Shown here: in pieces, positions 47,824 to 56,577 of the stretch
Layout: every line of letters starts with the position of its first letter
Position numbering within the stretch: position 1 is the first letter of the stretch
DNA from: Hyphococcus sp.
Lineage (GTDB): Bacteria > Pseudomonadota > Alphaproteobacteria > Caulobacterales > Parvularculaceae
Reading direction: 5' to 3'
DNA: 64,000 nucleotides
Assembly (NCBI GenBank): GCA_021776335.1
Contig: JAJFGB010000011.1
Location: 124,001-188,000 of the forward strand
The notes under the pieces: generated by a model
The model's database searches: none
Seen by the model: only the letters and a program-made list of their open reading frames with translations
Told to the model about the DNA's origin: nothing
Translations under genes and position numbers: made by a program

Positions 47824-49278
47824 ATGGCGGAAAACTATCAACCAGATCCGGTTTTTGGCCGACTTGGGCAAGAGGACGGCGCTCCATTTTACGACTGTGT
47901 TGAGGCGGCGGCATTTCCCGATCACATTTTGCGCTATCGCAATCAGCGCTGGGCCGAACATGTCGGTCTTGGCGGGCTCACCGAGGCGGAATGGACTAAT
48001 CATTTCGGCCGGTTTGAATCACTGCCAGACAATCTGACAAAGCCATTGGCGATCCGTTATCACGGCCATCAATTTCGCGGCTACAATTCGGACATTGGCG
48101 ACGGGCGCGGGTTTTTGTTTGCCCAGCTGCGCGACGATGAAAATCGCCTTTTGGATCTTGGAACCAAAGGCTCTGGCAAAACGCCCTATTCACGCTTTGG
48201 CGACGGTCGCCTGACATTGAAAGGCGGCGTCCGGGAAGCGCTCGCCACAGAAATGCTCGAAGCCCTCGGCGTTTATACGTCGAAAACATTCAGCCTCATA
48301 GAAACCGGCGAGGCGCTGCAGCGCCATGACGAGCCTTCGCCGACGCGCTCTTCGGTCATGGTGCGGCTGTCGCATTCGCATGTGCGTTTCGGCGCCTTTC
48401 AACGGCTGGCTTTTGAAAAAAACGATCAGGCGATTGGTGACCTTGTGGATTACTGCGTCGCGCAGTTTTATCCTGCACTGGCAGGCAAAGACGGTGCGCA
48501 AAAAGCAGTGTCATTTTATGCGTCGGTTATAGCGCGCACTGCACGGCTTGCTGCGCAATGGATGGCGGCGGGCTTCGTCCATGGTGTTCTTAATACGGAC
48601 AATATGAATGTTACCGGCGAAAGCTTTGACTATGGGCCATGGCGCTTTACGCCGACTGCCGACCCTCATTTCACCGCCGCCTATTTTGACGAAACGGGTC
48701 TTTATTCATTTGGCCGACAGGCGGAGGCCGGCGCGTGGAACCTCGCACAGCTGGGCGGCGCCTTATCATTGATCGCTGATGAAGAAGCGCTCAACGCGGC
48801 GCTGCAAAAATTTACGGGTCACTATGAGGAGGCGATGGCGGCGGAATATTTTCGGCGATTGGGCGTCGAAAGAACAGGCGCAGATGATTTCGAATTTGTC
48901 GGCGATCTATTGCAGTGGATGGCGGCAAGTGGGGCGCCTTATGAGCAGGTTTTTTATGACTGGTTTTGTGGGCAAGCATCAGAAAAGCGCGCCGATAAAA
49001 GCCCCGCCGCGGAATTTTATATGCAGGAGAAGTTTTCCGGCATTCACAACCGGCTTGCGGCGATGACGCCTGTCCGTTCTGAACGATTGGCGCACCCCTA
49101 TTTTGAAAAAACTGCGCCATGTACGATGCTGATTGATGAGGTCGAGGCGATCTGGGCGGACATTGCGGAAAATAACGACTGGGCGCCGCTTGAAGCGAAA
49201 ATCAAAACGATTTCTGACATGCGGGAAGCTTATGGATTTGAAGCTTCTTTATACGAACCCTTGTCCGGGACCGAATAA
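47824..49278 (+). CDS. selO: SelO (YdiU/UPF0061) family protein adenylyltransferase
   Basis: PLAIRYHGHQFRGYNSDIGDGRGFLFAQL, LDLGTKGSGKTPYSRFGDGRLTLKGGVREALATEMLEALG, VHGVLNTDNMNVTGESFDYGPW. Confidence 0.95.
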   Translation: MAENYQPDPVFGRLGQEDGAPFYDCVEAAAFPDHILRYRNQRWAEHVGLGGLTEAEWTNHFGRFESLPDNLTKPLAIRYHGHQFRGYNSDIGDGRGFLFAQLRDDENRLLDLGTKGSGKTPYSRFGDGRLTLKGGVREALATEMLEALGVYTSKTFSLIETGEALQRHDEPSPTRSSVMVRLSHSHVRFGAFQRLAFEKNDQAIGDLVDYCVAQFYPALAGKDGAQKAVSFYASVIARTARLAAQWMAAGFVHGVLNTDNMNVTGESFDYGPWRFTPTADPHFTAAYFDETGLYSFGRQAEAGAWNLAQLGGALSLIADEEALNAALQKFTGHYEEAMAAEYFRRLGVERTGADDFEFVGDLLQWMAASGAPYEQVFYDWFCGQASEKRADKSPAAEFYMQEKFSGIHNRLAAMTPVRSERLAHPYFEKTAPCTMLIDEVEAIWADIAENNDWAPLEAKIKTISDMREAYGFEASLYEPLSGTE

Positions 49279-49313
49279 TAAACAACAATTCCCATCCTCT
49301 GGGAGGGAATGTT

Positions 49314-50066
49314 ATGAAAATTAATTTTGTTCTACCATTGATGGCGGCGCTGTTGTTTGGTTGTTTGCCGGGACAAACGCCAAACCAGATTATTGTTGAT
49401 GGTCAGGCGGCACTCAAATTTGAGCCGGATAGTTTCACGCTGAACGCATCGCTGCGTTCGCGGAGTGAAACTCAGCAACAGGCGCTGGAGGCCTTTGCCG
49501 GGCGGTTGTCTGAAATCCGCGAAACGCTTCCAAATCTTGACGGTCTGACCCATCTGACGATTGATGCTTCGTTGGCTCAAATAAACCCCATACAAAATAG
49601 CGAGTGCATGCAGGCCGCCAGATACAGTACAGAAGGCCAGTGCCGGGTTGAAGGGTATTATGGCTCAGTCTCTCTTACTGTGACCGGTTCGCCCGCAAGC
49701 GTTTCGGGCCACGCGCTTTCCCTCCTGTCGGAACTGGGGGCCGAGAGCGTCGCACTCTCAAGCTATTCACTGTCGGAACTGGAGAGTGCGCAGCAAGAAG
49801 CAATGGATGCCGCAGTTAAGGATGCGCACATAAAAGCGAAAAAAATCGCTGCGGCCGCTGGATCGACGCTCATCGGGCCGATCCGCATCCAATATGGAGA
49901 CGGCTTTCGCGATGACGGTTATGGCCGAGCGTATGCAGATGTTGGCTCGCCAGGTCCAATCACTGTCGCAGGGGCAAGAGTTGTAAGACCTGAGACAGAC
50001 CTTGATCTTGATCCGCAGCCGATCAAAATTGAAGCGAAAGTGGTTGCGGCATTCGAAATCGAATAA
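49314..50066 (+). CDS. SIMPL domain (DUF541) secreted protein
   Basis: NQIIVDGQAALKFEPDSFTLNASLRSRSETQQQALEAFAGRLSEIRETL ... AAVKDAHIKAKKIAAAAGSTLIGPIRI. Confidence 0.88.
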   Translation: MKINFVLPLMAALLFGCLPGQTPNQIIVDGQAALKFEPDSFTLNASLRSRSETQQQALEAFAGRLSEIRETLPNLDGLTHLTIDASLAQINPIQNSECMQAARYSTEGQCRVEGYYGSVSLTVTGSPASVSGHALSLLSELGAESVALSSYSLSELESAQQEAMDAAVKDAHIKAKKIAAAAGSTLIGPIRIQYGDGFRDDGYGRAYADVGSPGPITVAGARVVRPETDLDLDPQPIKIEAKVVAAFEIE

Positions 50067-50128
50067 CACAGACTAAATGATCGCAGTTCATTGGACGGAC
50101 CAGCTGTGTCCATCAAATGGGAGCCACT

Positions 50129-50560
50129 ATGTCCGCTGATCAACTATTTTCCCTGGCCAACCAGACGGCGATAATTGGCTGGGTGATCCTTGTTTTTTTA
50201 CCGCGGCGCTGGCCTCCACTTTTTTGGATTCCACAATTTATCATCCCGGGCATTCTGGCGCTGGGATACGCGACGCTTGCCCTTGTGTATTTCGCTGGCG
50301 GCGATGGTGGTTTTGGGTCGATCGCCGATGTCAGAGCGCTGTTCGCTCAAGACGAGACCCTGCTGGCGGGATGGATTCACTATCTTGCGTTTGATTTGTT
50401 CGTTGGCGCCTGGATAGCGCGACGATCAGACGAAGCAGGCATACCAAGACTAATTCAGGCAGTCTTGCTCGGCTTCACATTCATGTACGGACCCGCCGGG
50501 TTCTTGCTGTTTCTCATCACACGGGCCTTGATGGCGCAGGGCAGGAAAACCTCACGATGA
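50129..50560 (+). CDS. ABA4-like (DUF4281) family membrane protein
   Basis: LFSLANQTAIIGWVILVFLPRR ... TLLAGWIHYLAFDLFVGAWIARRSDEAGIPRL ... TFMYGPAGFLLFLITR. Confidence 0.88.
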   Translation: MSADQLFSLANQTAIIGWVILVFLPRRWPPLFWIPQFIIPGILALGYATLALVYFAGGDGGFGSIADVRALFAQDETLLAGWIHYLAFDLFVGAWIARRSDEAGIPRLIQAVLLGFTFMYGPAGFLLFLITRALMAQGRKTSR

Positions 50561-51360
50561 ATGCATCTTCGCGGCTCTTTTCTTTGGACGATGATCACAC
50601 GACGCGGGCGTGGCTGGCGACCCTCTGGTTCATGTTTGCAGCGTTCATTGTAACGGCGCCTGCTTATGCCATCGATGCACGTACGCTGTGGGGTGTGAGC
50701 GTGTGGTCAAAACCCATGAAGTTTGAACTGTCGATGATGGTGCATTTTGCAACTCTTGCAATTCTCGCGCAGCAGCTTCCACGTGAAAAGCGCGCGGGTG
50801 TCGGCATGTCGCTGGTTGTATGGGCGTCAGTGGCGGCAGCGCTTTTTGAGATTGTCTATATTACAATCCAGGCCGCGCGCGGCCGCCATTCTCACTTCAA
50901 TTTCGATACGAACTACGAGGCCCTCTTGTATAGCGTGATGGGCGTCGGTGCGCTGTTATTGATTATCGCTGCATTCGTTCTGGGCGTTTATCTCGCGCGC
51001 AGTCGCGACGGAAACAAATCGGGCTTTCGCCTTGGCGCCGTTATCGGGCTGATCTTGTCGCCAATACTGACGCTGATCGTCGCCGGCTACATGTCAGCAT
51101 CGGGCAGTCATTGGGTTGGCGAGACCGTAAGCGATGCGCATGGCGTTCCGCTACTTGGCTGGTCTCGCGAAGCTGGTGATATACGCCCTTCGCATTTCGT
51201 CGCGCTTCACGCGATGCAGGTTCTGCCGTTAGCGGGCATTGCGATGGACAGGGTGGCGCCGACAGCGGCCCGACCAGCTGTCGTTTTCATCGCCGTGTTG
51301 ATGGCGGCGATAACAGCTTTGCTGTTTTGGCAGGCATTGGCCGGTCGGCCACTTTACTAA
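50557..51360 (+). CDS. Polytopic membrane protein of unknown function
   Basis: Several hydrophobic segments; ATGA overlap with the upstream ABA4-like gene. Confidence 0.8.
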   Translation: MNASSRLFSLDDDHTTRAWLATLWFMFAAFIVTAPAYAIDARTLWGVSVWSKPMKFELSMMVHFATLAILAQQLPREKRAGVGMSLVVWASVAAALFEIVYITIQAARGRHSHFNFDTNYEALLYSVMGVGALLLIIAAFVLGVYLARSRDGNKSGFRLGAVIGLILSPILTLIVAGYMSASGSHWVGETVSDAHGVPLLGWSREAGDIRPSHFVALHAMQVLPLAGIAMDRVAPTAARPAVVFIAVLMAAITALLFWQALAGRPLY

Positions 51361-51386
51361 AATCCGGCGATGGGGCGGGAAAGCGC

Positions 51387-51524
51387 CTATTGGTCCCGTG
51401 TTGTCAGCCGCTTTGCGCTGCGCTGCAGGACAAAGGCGCCTGATAGCGCTATATTCACGGCGATAAAGCCGATAATAATAAGCTCGACGAGGCTTAATTC
51501 TCCGAAAATTCCCATGACTTCCAT
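51387..51524 (-). CDS. Small single-TM membrane protein, 45 aa: MEVMGIFGELSLVELIIIGFIAVNIALSGAFVLQRSAKRLTTRDQ
   Basis: Frame read directly from the minus strand; aaaaggagcgttcaATG Shine-Dalgarno; missed by the 60-aa ORF cutoff. Confidence 0.65.
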   Translation of the reverse strand: MEVMGIFGELSLVELIIIGFIAVNIALSGAFVLQRSAKRLTTRDQ

Positions 51525-51799
51525 TGAACGCTCCTTTTACTAGCGCTCCCACCCACCGCGTGAATTTCGGTCAAATTGATGAAATATTTCCCTAATTTTT
51601 AGAGGGCCTTGGTAAACGGGCGGTTTTCCATCTATTCGCCTGAAATGAGGCCGATACTCGGAAATCGGTTGGTTTCGTGGCCTTGTTCCCTTGCGGCGGT
51701 TTTCCCGCTAACATCGACTTTCCGCCGGTTTTGGGCGCCTCTTGATATGGGCGCCAGCGTATTTGGGGCGGTTTGTTTTGGGGAAGTCGTGAGGGGTCG

Positions 51800-53083
51800 A
51801 TGACATCCGAAGTCGTGTTGATGAACCGCCAGGCGGTGGCGATGGCGGCGGACAGCGCCGTCACTATTTCTGGCGACCGGTATCTGAAAACCTATCAATC
51901 GGTTGATAAGCTGTTTCCGCTGGTCGATGGCCAGCCGGTTGCTGTGATGATTTATAATAACGCCGAGATTATGTCGACGCCGTGGGAAACGGTGATCTCG
52001 CTGTATCGCGAGCAAGCGCGGGGCCGCGCGCTCGACACGGTACAAGCTTACGCCGAAGACTTTATGGAGTTTTTGTCCGGCAATCCTGATTTGTTTCCGC
52101 CTGAACATCAGGACACAGAATTTTTTAAAGTGGTCGCGGTTGTATTCACCGTTCTCGCTGAAGAATTCGACTATCAGGTGCAGAAATTCCAACAATCAAA
52201 ATCTGGACAGCTTCGCGATCAGATTTCGGCGATGTTTGAGTTTGTGGTTGGCCAGCTGCACAGCGATTATCAGCGTTGTGCCGATGATTCGCCGCGCGCA
52301 GATCTTTCTTGTTTTCCGACGGGTATGGGCGAACAAGTACGCCGCCGTTACGGCGCCGAAATTGAACAGCTGATTGGCAGTCTTTTGCACTCGTTGAAGA
52401 ACGAGCATGCGGGTTTGGCGGTGTCGGAAGCAACAAAAACGCTGCTGCGTGAAATTGCTGTTTTCGCTGTCACAAAAGATGCATTTTTCGAACACTATAC
52501 CGGCGTTGTGTTCGCGGGCTTTGGCGCTCGGGAAAAATTCCCGTCCATGCGCTCATTTCTGACCTCGAGCGTCATTCTTGGGATACTGAAGCGCAAACGG
52601 GATCGGGAAGCTGACATAAAATCCGACAACGGTCCCGTGTTTCAACCCTTCGCTCAAGACCGAATGATCCGCACTTTTCTGACGGGGATGGATCAACATT
52701 TGCGGATGTTCGTCTATGGCCAGACCCTGAAGCTTTCCACGGGGTTGGTTACTGACATCGTCGGCCGAACGCCAAACCTTACCGACGCTCAGCGCAACAC
52801 GATCTTTAAAGATTACAGCGAAAACAATCTCGGTCATGCGCTACATGAGTTTTTCCGGTCGGTTGATAATTATCAATACGCCGTTCACACCCGGCCGATT
52901 TTCCGCGCAATCAATTCACTGCCCAAAAAAGAGCTGGGCGAGACCGCGGCGTCGTTGATCAAATTGAATTCCTTCCAGCAGAAAGTCATGCATTCGGTGG
53001 AAACGGTGGGCGGGCCCATTGATGTGGCGGTGATCACACGCAATGGCGGGCTTGAATGGAAGCGTGAAAAGGCGGCGCTTTAG
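51800..53083 (+). CDS. Proteasome-like (Ntn-hydrolase) family protein with long C-terminal extension
   Basis: MTSEVVLMNRQAVAMAADSAVTISGDRYLKTYQSVDKLFPLVDGQPVAVMIYNNAEI resembles the HslV/proteasome beta N-terminus. Confidence 0.65.
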   Translation: MTSEVVLMNRQAVAMAADSAVTISGDRYLKTYQSVDKLFPLVDGQPVAVMIYNNAEIMSTPWETVISLYREQARGRALDTVQAYAEDFMEFLSGNPDLFPPEHQDTEFFKVVAVVFTVLAEEFDYQVQKFQQSKSGQLRDQISAMFEFVVGQLHSDYQRCADDSPRADLSCFPTGMGEQVRRRYGAEIEQLIGSLLHSLKNEHAGLAVSEATKTLLREIAVFAVTKDAFFEHYTGVVFAGFGAREKFPSMRSFLTSSVILGILKRKRDREADIKSDNGPVFQPFAQDRMIRTFLTGMDQHLRMFVYGQTLKLSTGLVTDIVGRTPNLTDAQRNTIFKDYSENNLGHALHEFFRSVDNYQYAVHTRPIFRAINSLPKKELGETAASLIKLNSFQQKVMHSVETVGGPIDVAVITRNGGLEWKREKAAL

Positions 53084-53100
53084 GGCGCCGGAGAAAATCT

Positions 53101-53526
53101 ATGGGCAATCGACTGAAAGATATCTGGGCCGGGTTCGAAGAAACAACGAGCCGTCATCTGACGGGCGGCGGCGTTGATAATATAGCGGTCCCCCATCGCG
53201 TGGACTACGCGGCGGAAGATGAGGCGCTTTTGCCGGAAAATTTCGATGCGCCTGCGACCGCAGCATTCGGCGCTCTTCGCGAAAAGCTCGCTGCACAGGA
53301 AAAGAAATTTGGACGCAAGCCCAGGCGTGCGGACAAACCTACTATGAATGCCTCGCCAGATTTGGCGACCCAGACATTCAATGGCGATGAATTGATTAAA
53401 GGTATGCGGGCGACGTCTTTGCGCACCGAGAGACCAGAGCGGGATTATCAGAGCTTTCTTACGTCGGATGAGGGCAAGGCGGCGTTGAAGCGGCACAAAA
53501 AGAAAAAGCGGTTTGGGATTTTTTAA
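53101..53526 (+). CDS. Hypothetical protein, probably co-transcribed with the Ntn-hydrolase-like gene
   Basis: 141-aa ORF 17 bp downstream; Lys-rich C-terminus RHKKKKRFGIF. Confidence 0.65.
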   Translation: MGNRLKDIWAGFEETTSRHLTGGGVDNIAVPHRVDYAAEDEALLPENFDAPATAAFGALREKLAAQEKKFGRKPRRADKPTMNASPDLATQTFNGDELIKGMRATSLRTERPERDYQSFLTSDEGKAALKRHKKKKRFGIF

Positions 53527-53550
53527 TCCAACCCCGGGTCGCCGTTCTAA

Positions 53551-54291
53551 TCAGTGTTCTTCCGGCTGCAATGCCTCTTCAACTTCGCTCGTGTTTTCTT
53601 CAACGATGTCTGCCGCGTCTTCTGCGACATCGCTTCCCGCCTCGACAATCTCGTGAACGGCGCCTTCAATCGCATCGGCGGCATCGTTGATATGTTCGGA
53701 ACCCTGACTTGCCGCTTCATCCAATATTTCAGCGACGACAGGCACAGGAAACGCTGCGGGATTTGATGACAGTGAACCGAGATAAGCAAGAATATCGGCG
53801 CGCTGACCGTCGCGGGCAAAGCGTTGCGCCATCGCAGTGCCGGGAACATAGCTTTGCGAATTTTTGAGATATTCATCAAGGCGATCATAACTCCAGACGC
53901 CGCCAAATGACTGCAAGGCGCCGGTGTAATTAAAGCCCGGAACCGTCGCGACCTCGCGATTTACAATATTCCAGAGATTGGGGCCGGCGCCATTGGCGCC
54001 GCCTTCGCCGAATGTGTGACAGGATTTACAGAGCGCCGCACGGCGTTCGCCGCCCGCAGAGCTGGCATTGGCCAGTAGCGCGCCAAGATCGACTGGCGCC
54101 GGTTCGTCTGTGTGTGTCGGCTTTTTTGTGTCCAGGTCGACGCAGCAATAGGCCAGATGCAGCTCATCGCCATGTCCGCCGCCATGTCCGCCGCCAAATA
54201 TCGCTGCAGTCAGCTGCGGCAGGCCAAAAATGAGGAGAAGGGCCGCTATCGCGGCTCCTGCTATCTTATTGGTTAAAAGTGGGTCTTTCAT
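53551..54291 (-). CDS. Membrane-anchored c-type cytochrome with acidic C-terminal tail
   Basis: N-terminal TM anchor; CKSCH heme motif, GPNLWNIVNREVATVPGFNYTGAL, YVPGTAMAQRFARDGQRADILAYLGSLS; start at MKDPLLTNK. Confidence 0.9.
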   Translation of the reverse strand: MKDPLLTNKIAGAAIAALLLIFGLPQLTAAIFGGGHGGGHGDELHLAYCCVDLDTKKPTHTDEPAPVDLGALLANASSAGGERRAALCKSCHTFGEGGANGAGPNLWNIVNREVATVPGFNYTGALQSFGGVWSYDRLDEYLKNSQSYVPGTAMAQRFARDGQRADILAYLGSLSSNPAAFPVPVVAEILDEAASQGSEHINDAADAIEGAVHEIVEAGSDVAEDAADIVEENTSEVEEALQPEEH

Positions 54292-54485
54292 GGCTCCGCC
54301 CGGAAATCTCGACTGATGTGCAAGGGAAATACTAGAAATCGCGGCGGGTTCTAACGGTCTTCCATGAGCCGCGCAATCAGCAGCGCTGATGCGCAGGCGC
54401 GGCCTTTTCGCGCGGCGCACAATATCGGGCATTGCGCTCGCGGCATCCATTGTGCATAAGCCCCGCGGTTTCAGGGGGCAGAGGC

Positions 54486-55337
54486 ATGAGCGACATGGCG
54501 ACACCTAAAGAGCGCTATATTTCATATCAGGGCGAGCCTGGCGCCTTTTCAGAATTGGCGTGCGTTACATTTGCGCCTGGTTTGACGCCGTTGCCTTGCG
54601 GCACGTTTGAAGATGCGTTCGCCGCCGTGGCTGACGGTCGTGCAGAACGGGCCATGTTGCCGATCGAAAATTCACTCGCCGGACGTGTTGCGGATATCCA
54701 CCATCTTCTACCGACGGCGGGCCTTCACATCGTTGCCGAAAACTTTTTGCCCGTGGAGCACCACGTCCTGGTTAAGCCCGGGGTCAAGCTTGAGGACATC
54801 AAAGTCGTGCGGTCACATCCCGTCGCGCTGGGCCAGGTTCGCGATTTTCTGCGCGAAACCGGTATTTCGCCGGAGATGGCAGGAGACACGGCCGGCGCAG
54901 CACGCCGCCTGGCGGAATCCGGCCATCGCGAAGAGGGCGTTATCGCCTCAGTGCGCGCCGCAGAGCTTTATGGTCTGGAAATCATCCGGCGAAATGTCGA
55001 GGACGCTGATCACAATACCACGCGTTTTCTCGAAATGTCGGCTGAACCCGATGATGCTGCGCCTGATGATGGTCCTGTTGTGACAAGTTTTATCTTCGAG
55101 GTGCGCAATATTCCCGCCGCGCTTTATAAGGCGCTTGGTGGTTTTGCGACCAACGGCGTCAACATGACCAAGCTTGAAAGTTATCAGCTCAAAGGCTCGT
55201 TCAGCGCCACCATGTTTTACGCGGATGTTGAGGGCCACCCCCAAGACAGGCCGTTGCAGCTTGCCCTGGAAGAGTTGAGCTTTTTTTCCGCGTCGTTGAA
55301 AATCCTCGGTGTCTATAAGGTCGGCCGTCAGCGATAG
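54486..55337 (+). CDS. pheA: Prephenate dehydratase
   Basis: ISYQGEPGAFSELACVTFAPG, AMLPIENSLAGRVADIHHLL, DHNTTRFLEM, ACT domain FATNGVNMTKLESYQLKGSFSATMFYADVEGH. Confidence 0.96.
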   Translation: MSDMATPKERYISYQGEPGAFSELACVTFAPGLTPLPCGTFEDAFAAVADGRAERAMLPIENSLAGRVADIHHLLPTAGLHIVAENFLPVEHHVLVKPGVKLEDIKVVRSHPVALGQVRDFLRETGISPEMAGDTAGAARRLAESGHREEGVIASVRAAELYGLEIIRRNVEDADHNTTRFLEMSAEPDDAAPDDGPVVTSFIFEVRNIPAALYKALGGFATNGVNMTKLESYQLKGSFSATMFYADVEGHPQDRPLQLALEELSFFSASLKILGVYKVGRQR

Positions 55338-55350
55338 AGCCTGATCCGGC

Positions 55351-56265
55351 CTATGTGATTTCGACCCAGCGTTCCAGCAATTGTCGGGCGATCGTGAATT
55401 TGGGGGGTAGGAATATCCCATCCACCTCTCCACCGGCGAGGAGCTTTTTGATGTCGTCGATCGCAACCCAGCGCGCTTCTTCAATTTCATTCGTATCAAG
55501 AGTAAGTTTGCGATCCTCAGCGTCGGCGATGAAGCCCATCATCAGCGAAGAAGGAAACGGCCAAGGCTGCGAAAACTGATAGCGTATATCGGTAAGCGTG
55601 ATGCCCGCTTCTTCAAACAGCTCTCTTTTTGCAGCTTCTTCAGGGGTTTCCGCCGCCTCAACAAATCCGGCAAGCGCGGATAAGAAACCGGGCGGAAAAT
55701 GCGGCCCGCGGCCAAGCAGGCAGGCATTTTCATGGATCGCGAGCACAATCGCCACGGGATCAGAGCGGGGAAAATGCTCGGCCTCGCAATTTTCACATTG
55801 GCGTTTTGCGCCGCCATCGCGAATTTCGGTTCGGGCGCCGCAGACAGCGCAAAAGGTGTGTTTGCGATGCCATTCAAAAAGCCAGCGGGCATGGCCAATC
55901 ATCGCAAGGTCATCGCGCGGTATCTTTCCAGCGGCGTCGCGGATTGGCGCATACTCGCCAAGATCAGCAAAGGGTGCGGCATCAGGCGATTGAGCGGCGC
56001 CTGAGGTGTCGATGGCGAAATGCGCTTTGCCGTTCAGGAGGCCCAGAAAAACCATTGGCGCATTTGCCGGAAACTCACTGCGTGCGGCCGCTGAGAGAAA
56101 GAGCACACGCTCATTCGCAATCAACGGATCGCCTTGCCATAAAGGGATGAGGATGCTGTCAGGGTCGCTGAGTTGCGATTTCAAAAACCCGTCTTCCGTG
56201 CGTTTGTCATAGGCGCGGTCAACGGGGTTTCCTGCAAACCAGTTTGGGTTATCGCCGGGTTTCAT
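55351..56265 (-). CDS. nudC: NAD(+) diphosphatase (NudC family Nudix)
   Basis: Zn ribbon FCAVCGARTEIRDGGAKRQCENCEAEHFPRSDPVAIVL; Nudix GFVEAAETPEEAAKRELFEEAGI. Confidence 0.94.
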   Translation of the reverse strand: MKPGDNPNWFAGNPVDRAYDKRTEDGFLKSQLSDPDSILIPLWQGDPLIANERVLFLSAAARSEFPANAPMVFLGLLNGKAHFAIDTSGAAQSPDAAPFADLGEYAPIRDAAGKIPRDDLAMIGHARWLFEWHRKHTFCAVCGARTEIRDGGAKRQCENCEAEHFPRSDPVAIVLAIHENACLLGRGPHFPPGFLSALAGFVEAAETPEEAAKRELFEEAGITLTDIRYQFSQPWPFPSSLMMGFIADAEDRKLTLDTNEIEEARWVAIDDIKKLLAGGEVDGIFLPPKFTIARQLLERWVEIT

Positions 56266-56395
56266 GCCCGCCTTGTATGAGCACTGCCATGGCGGCGCAA
56301 CGCCAATGCGCTGTCGCCAACAACCGATGGAAGCCGGGTCAAAAATGGCGGCTCCAGGACGGGGAGACCCCCTTGCAATTGCGGCTGCGAACGCA

Positions 56396-56495
56396 GATAT
56401 TCCGCCGCGGAAGGCTGGCGGACGCGCTTCTCGCCAACCCGGTCAGATCCGGAAGGAAGCAGCCGCAACGAGTTTTTTTGCGCGGGTCGTTTCAG
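56396..56495 (+). ncRNA. ffs: Signal recognition particle RNA (4.5S type)
   Basis: Conserved core cttctcgccaacccggtcagatccggaaggaagcagccgcaacgag; located just upstream of dnaX. Ends approximate. Confidence 0.9.
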
Positions 56496-56577
56496 TCTTC
56501 CACCCTTGTTTTCCCCAGCTGCTCTTTTGGCCGGTGCGCCCATTTGATCCGCGCGCGTGAACCCTCATAATGGCGCT

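Noticed and set aside
55629-56150. 173-aa plus-strand ORF
   Set aside because: Antisense to nudC; low-complexity Arg/Gln/His translation.
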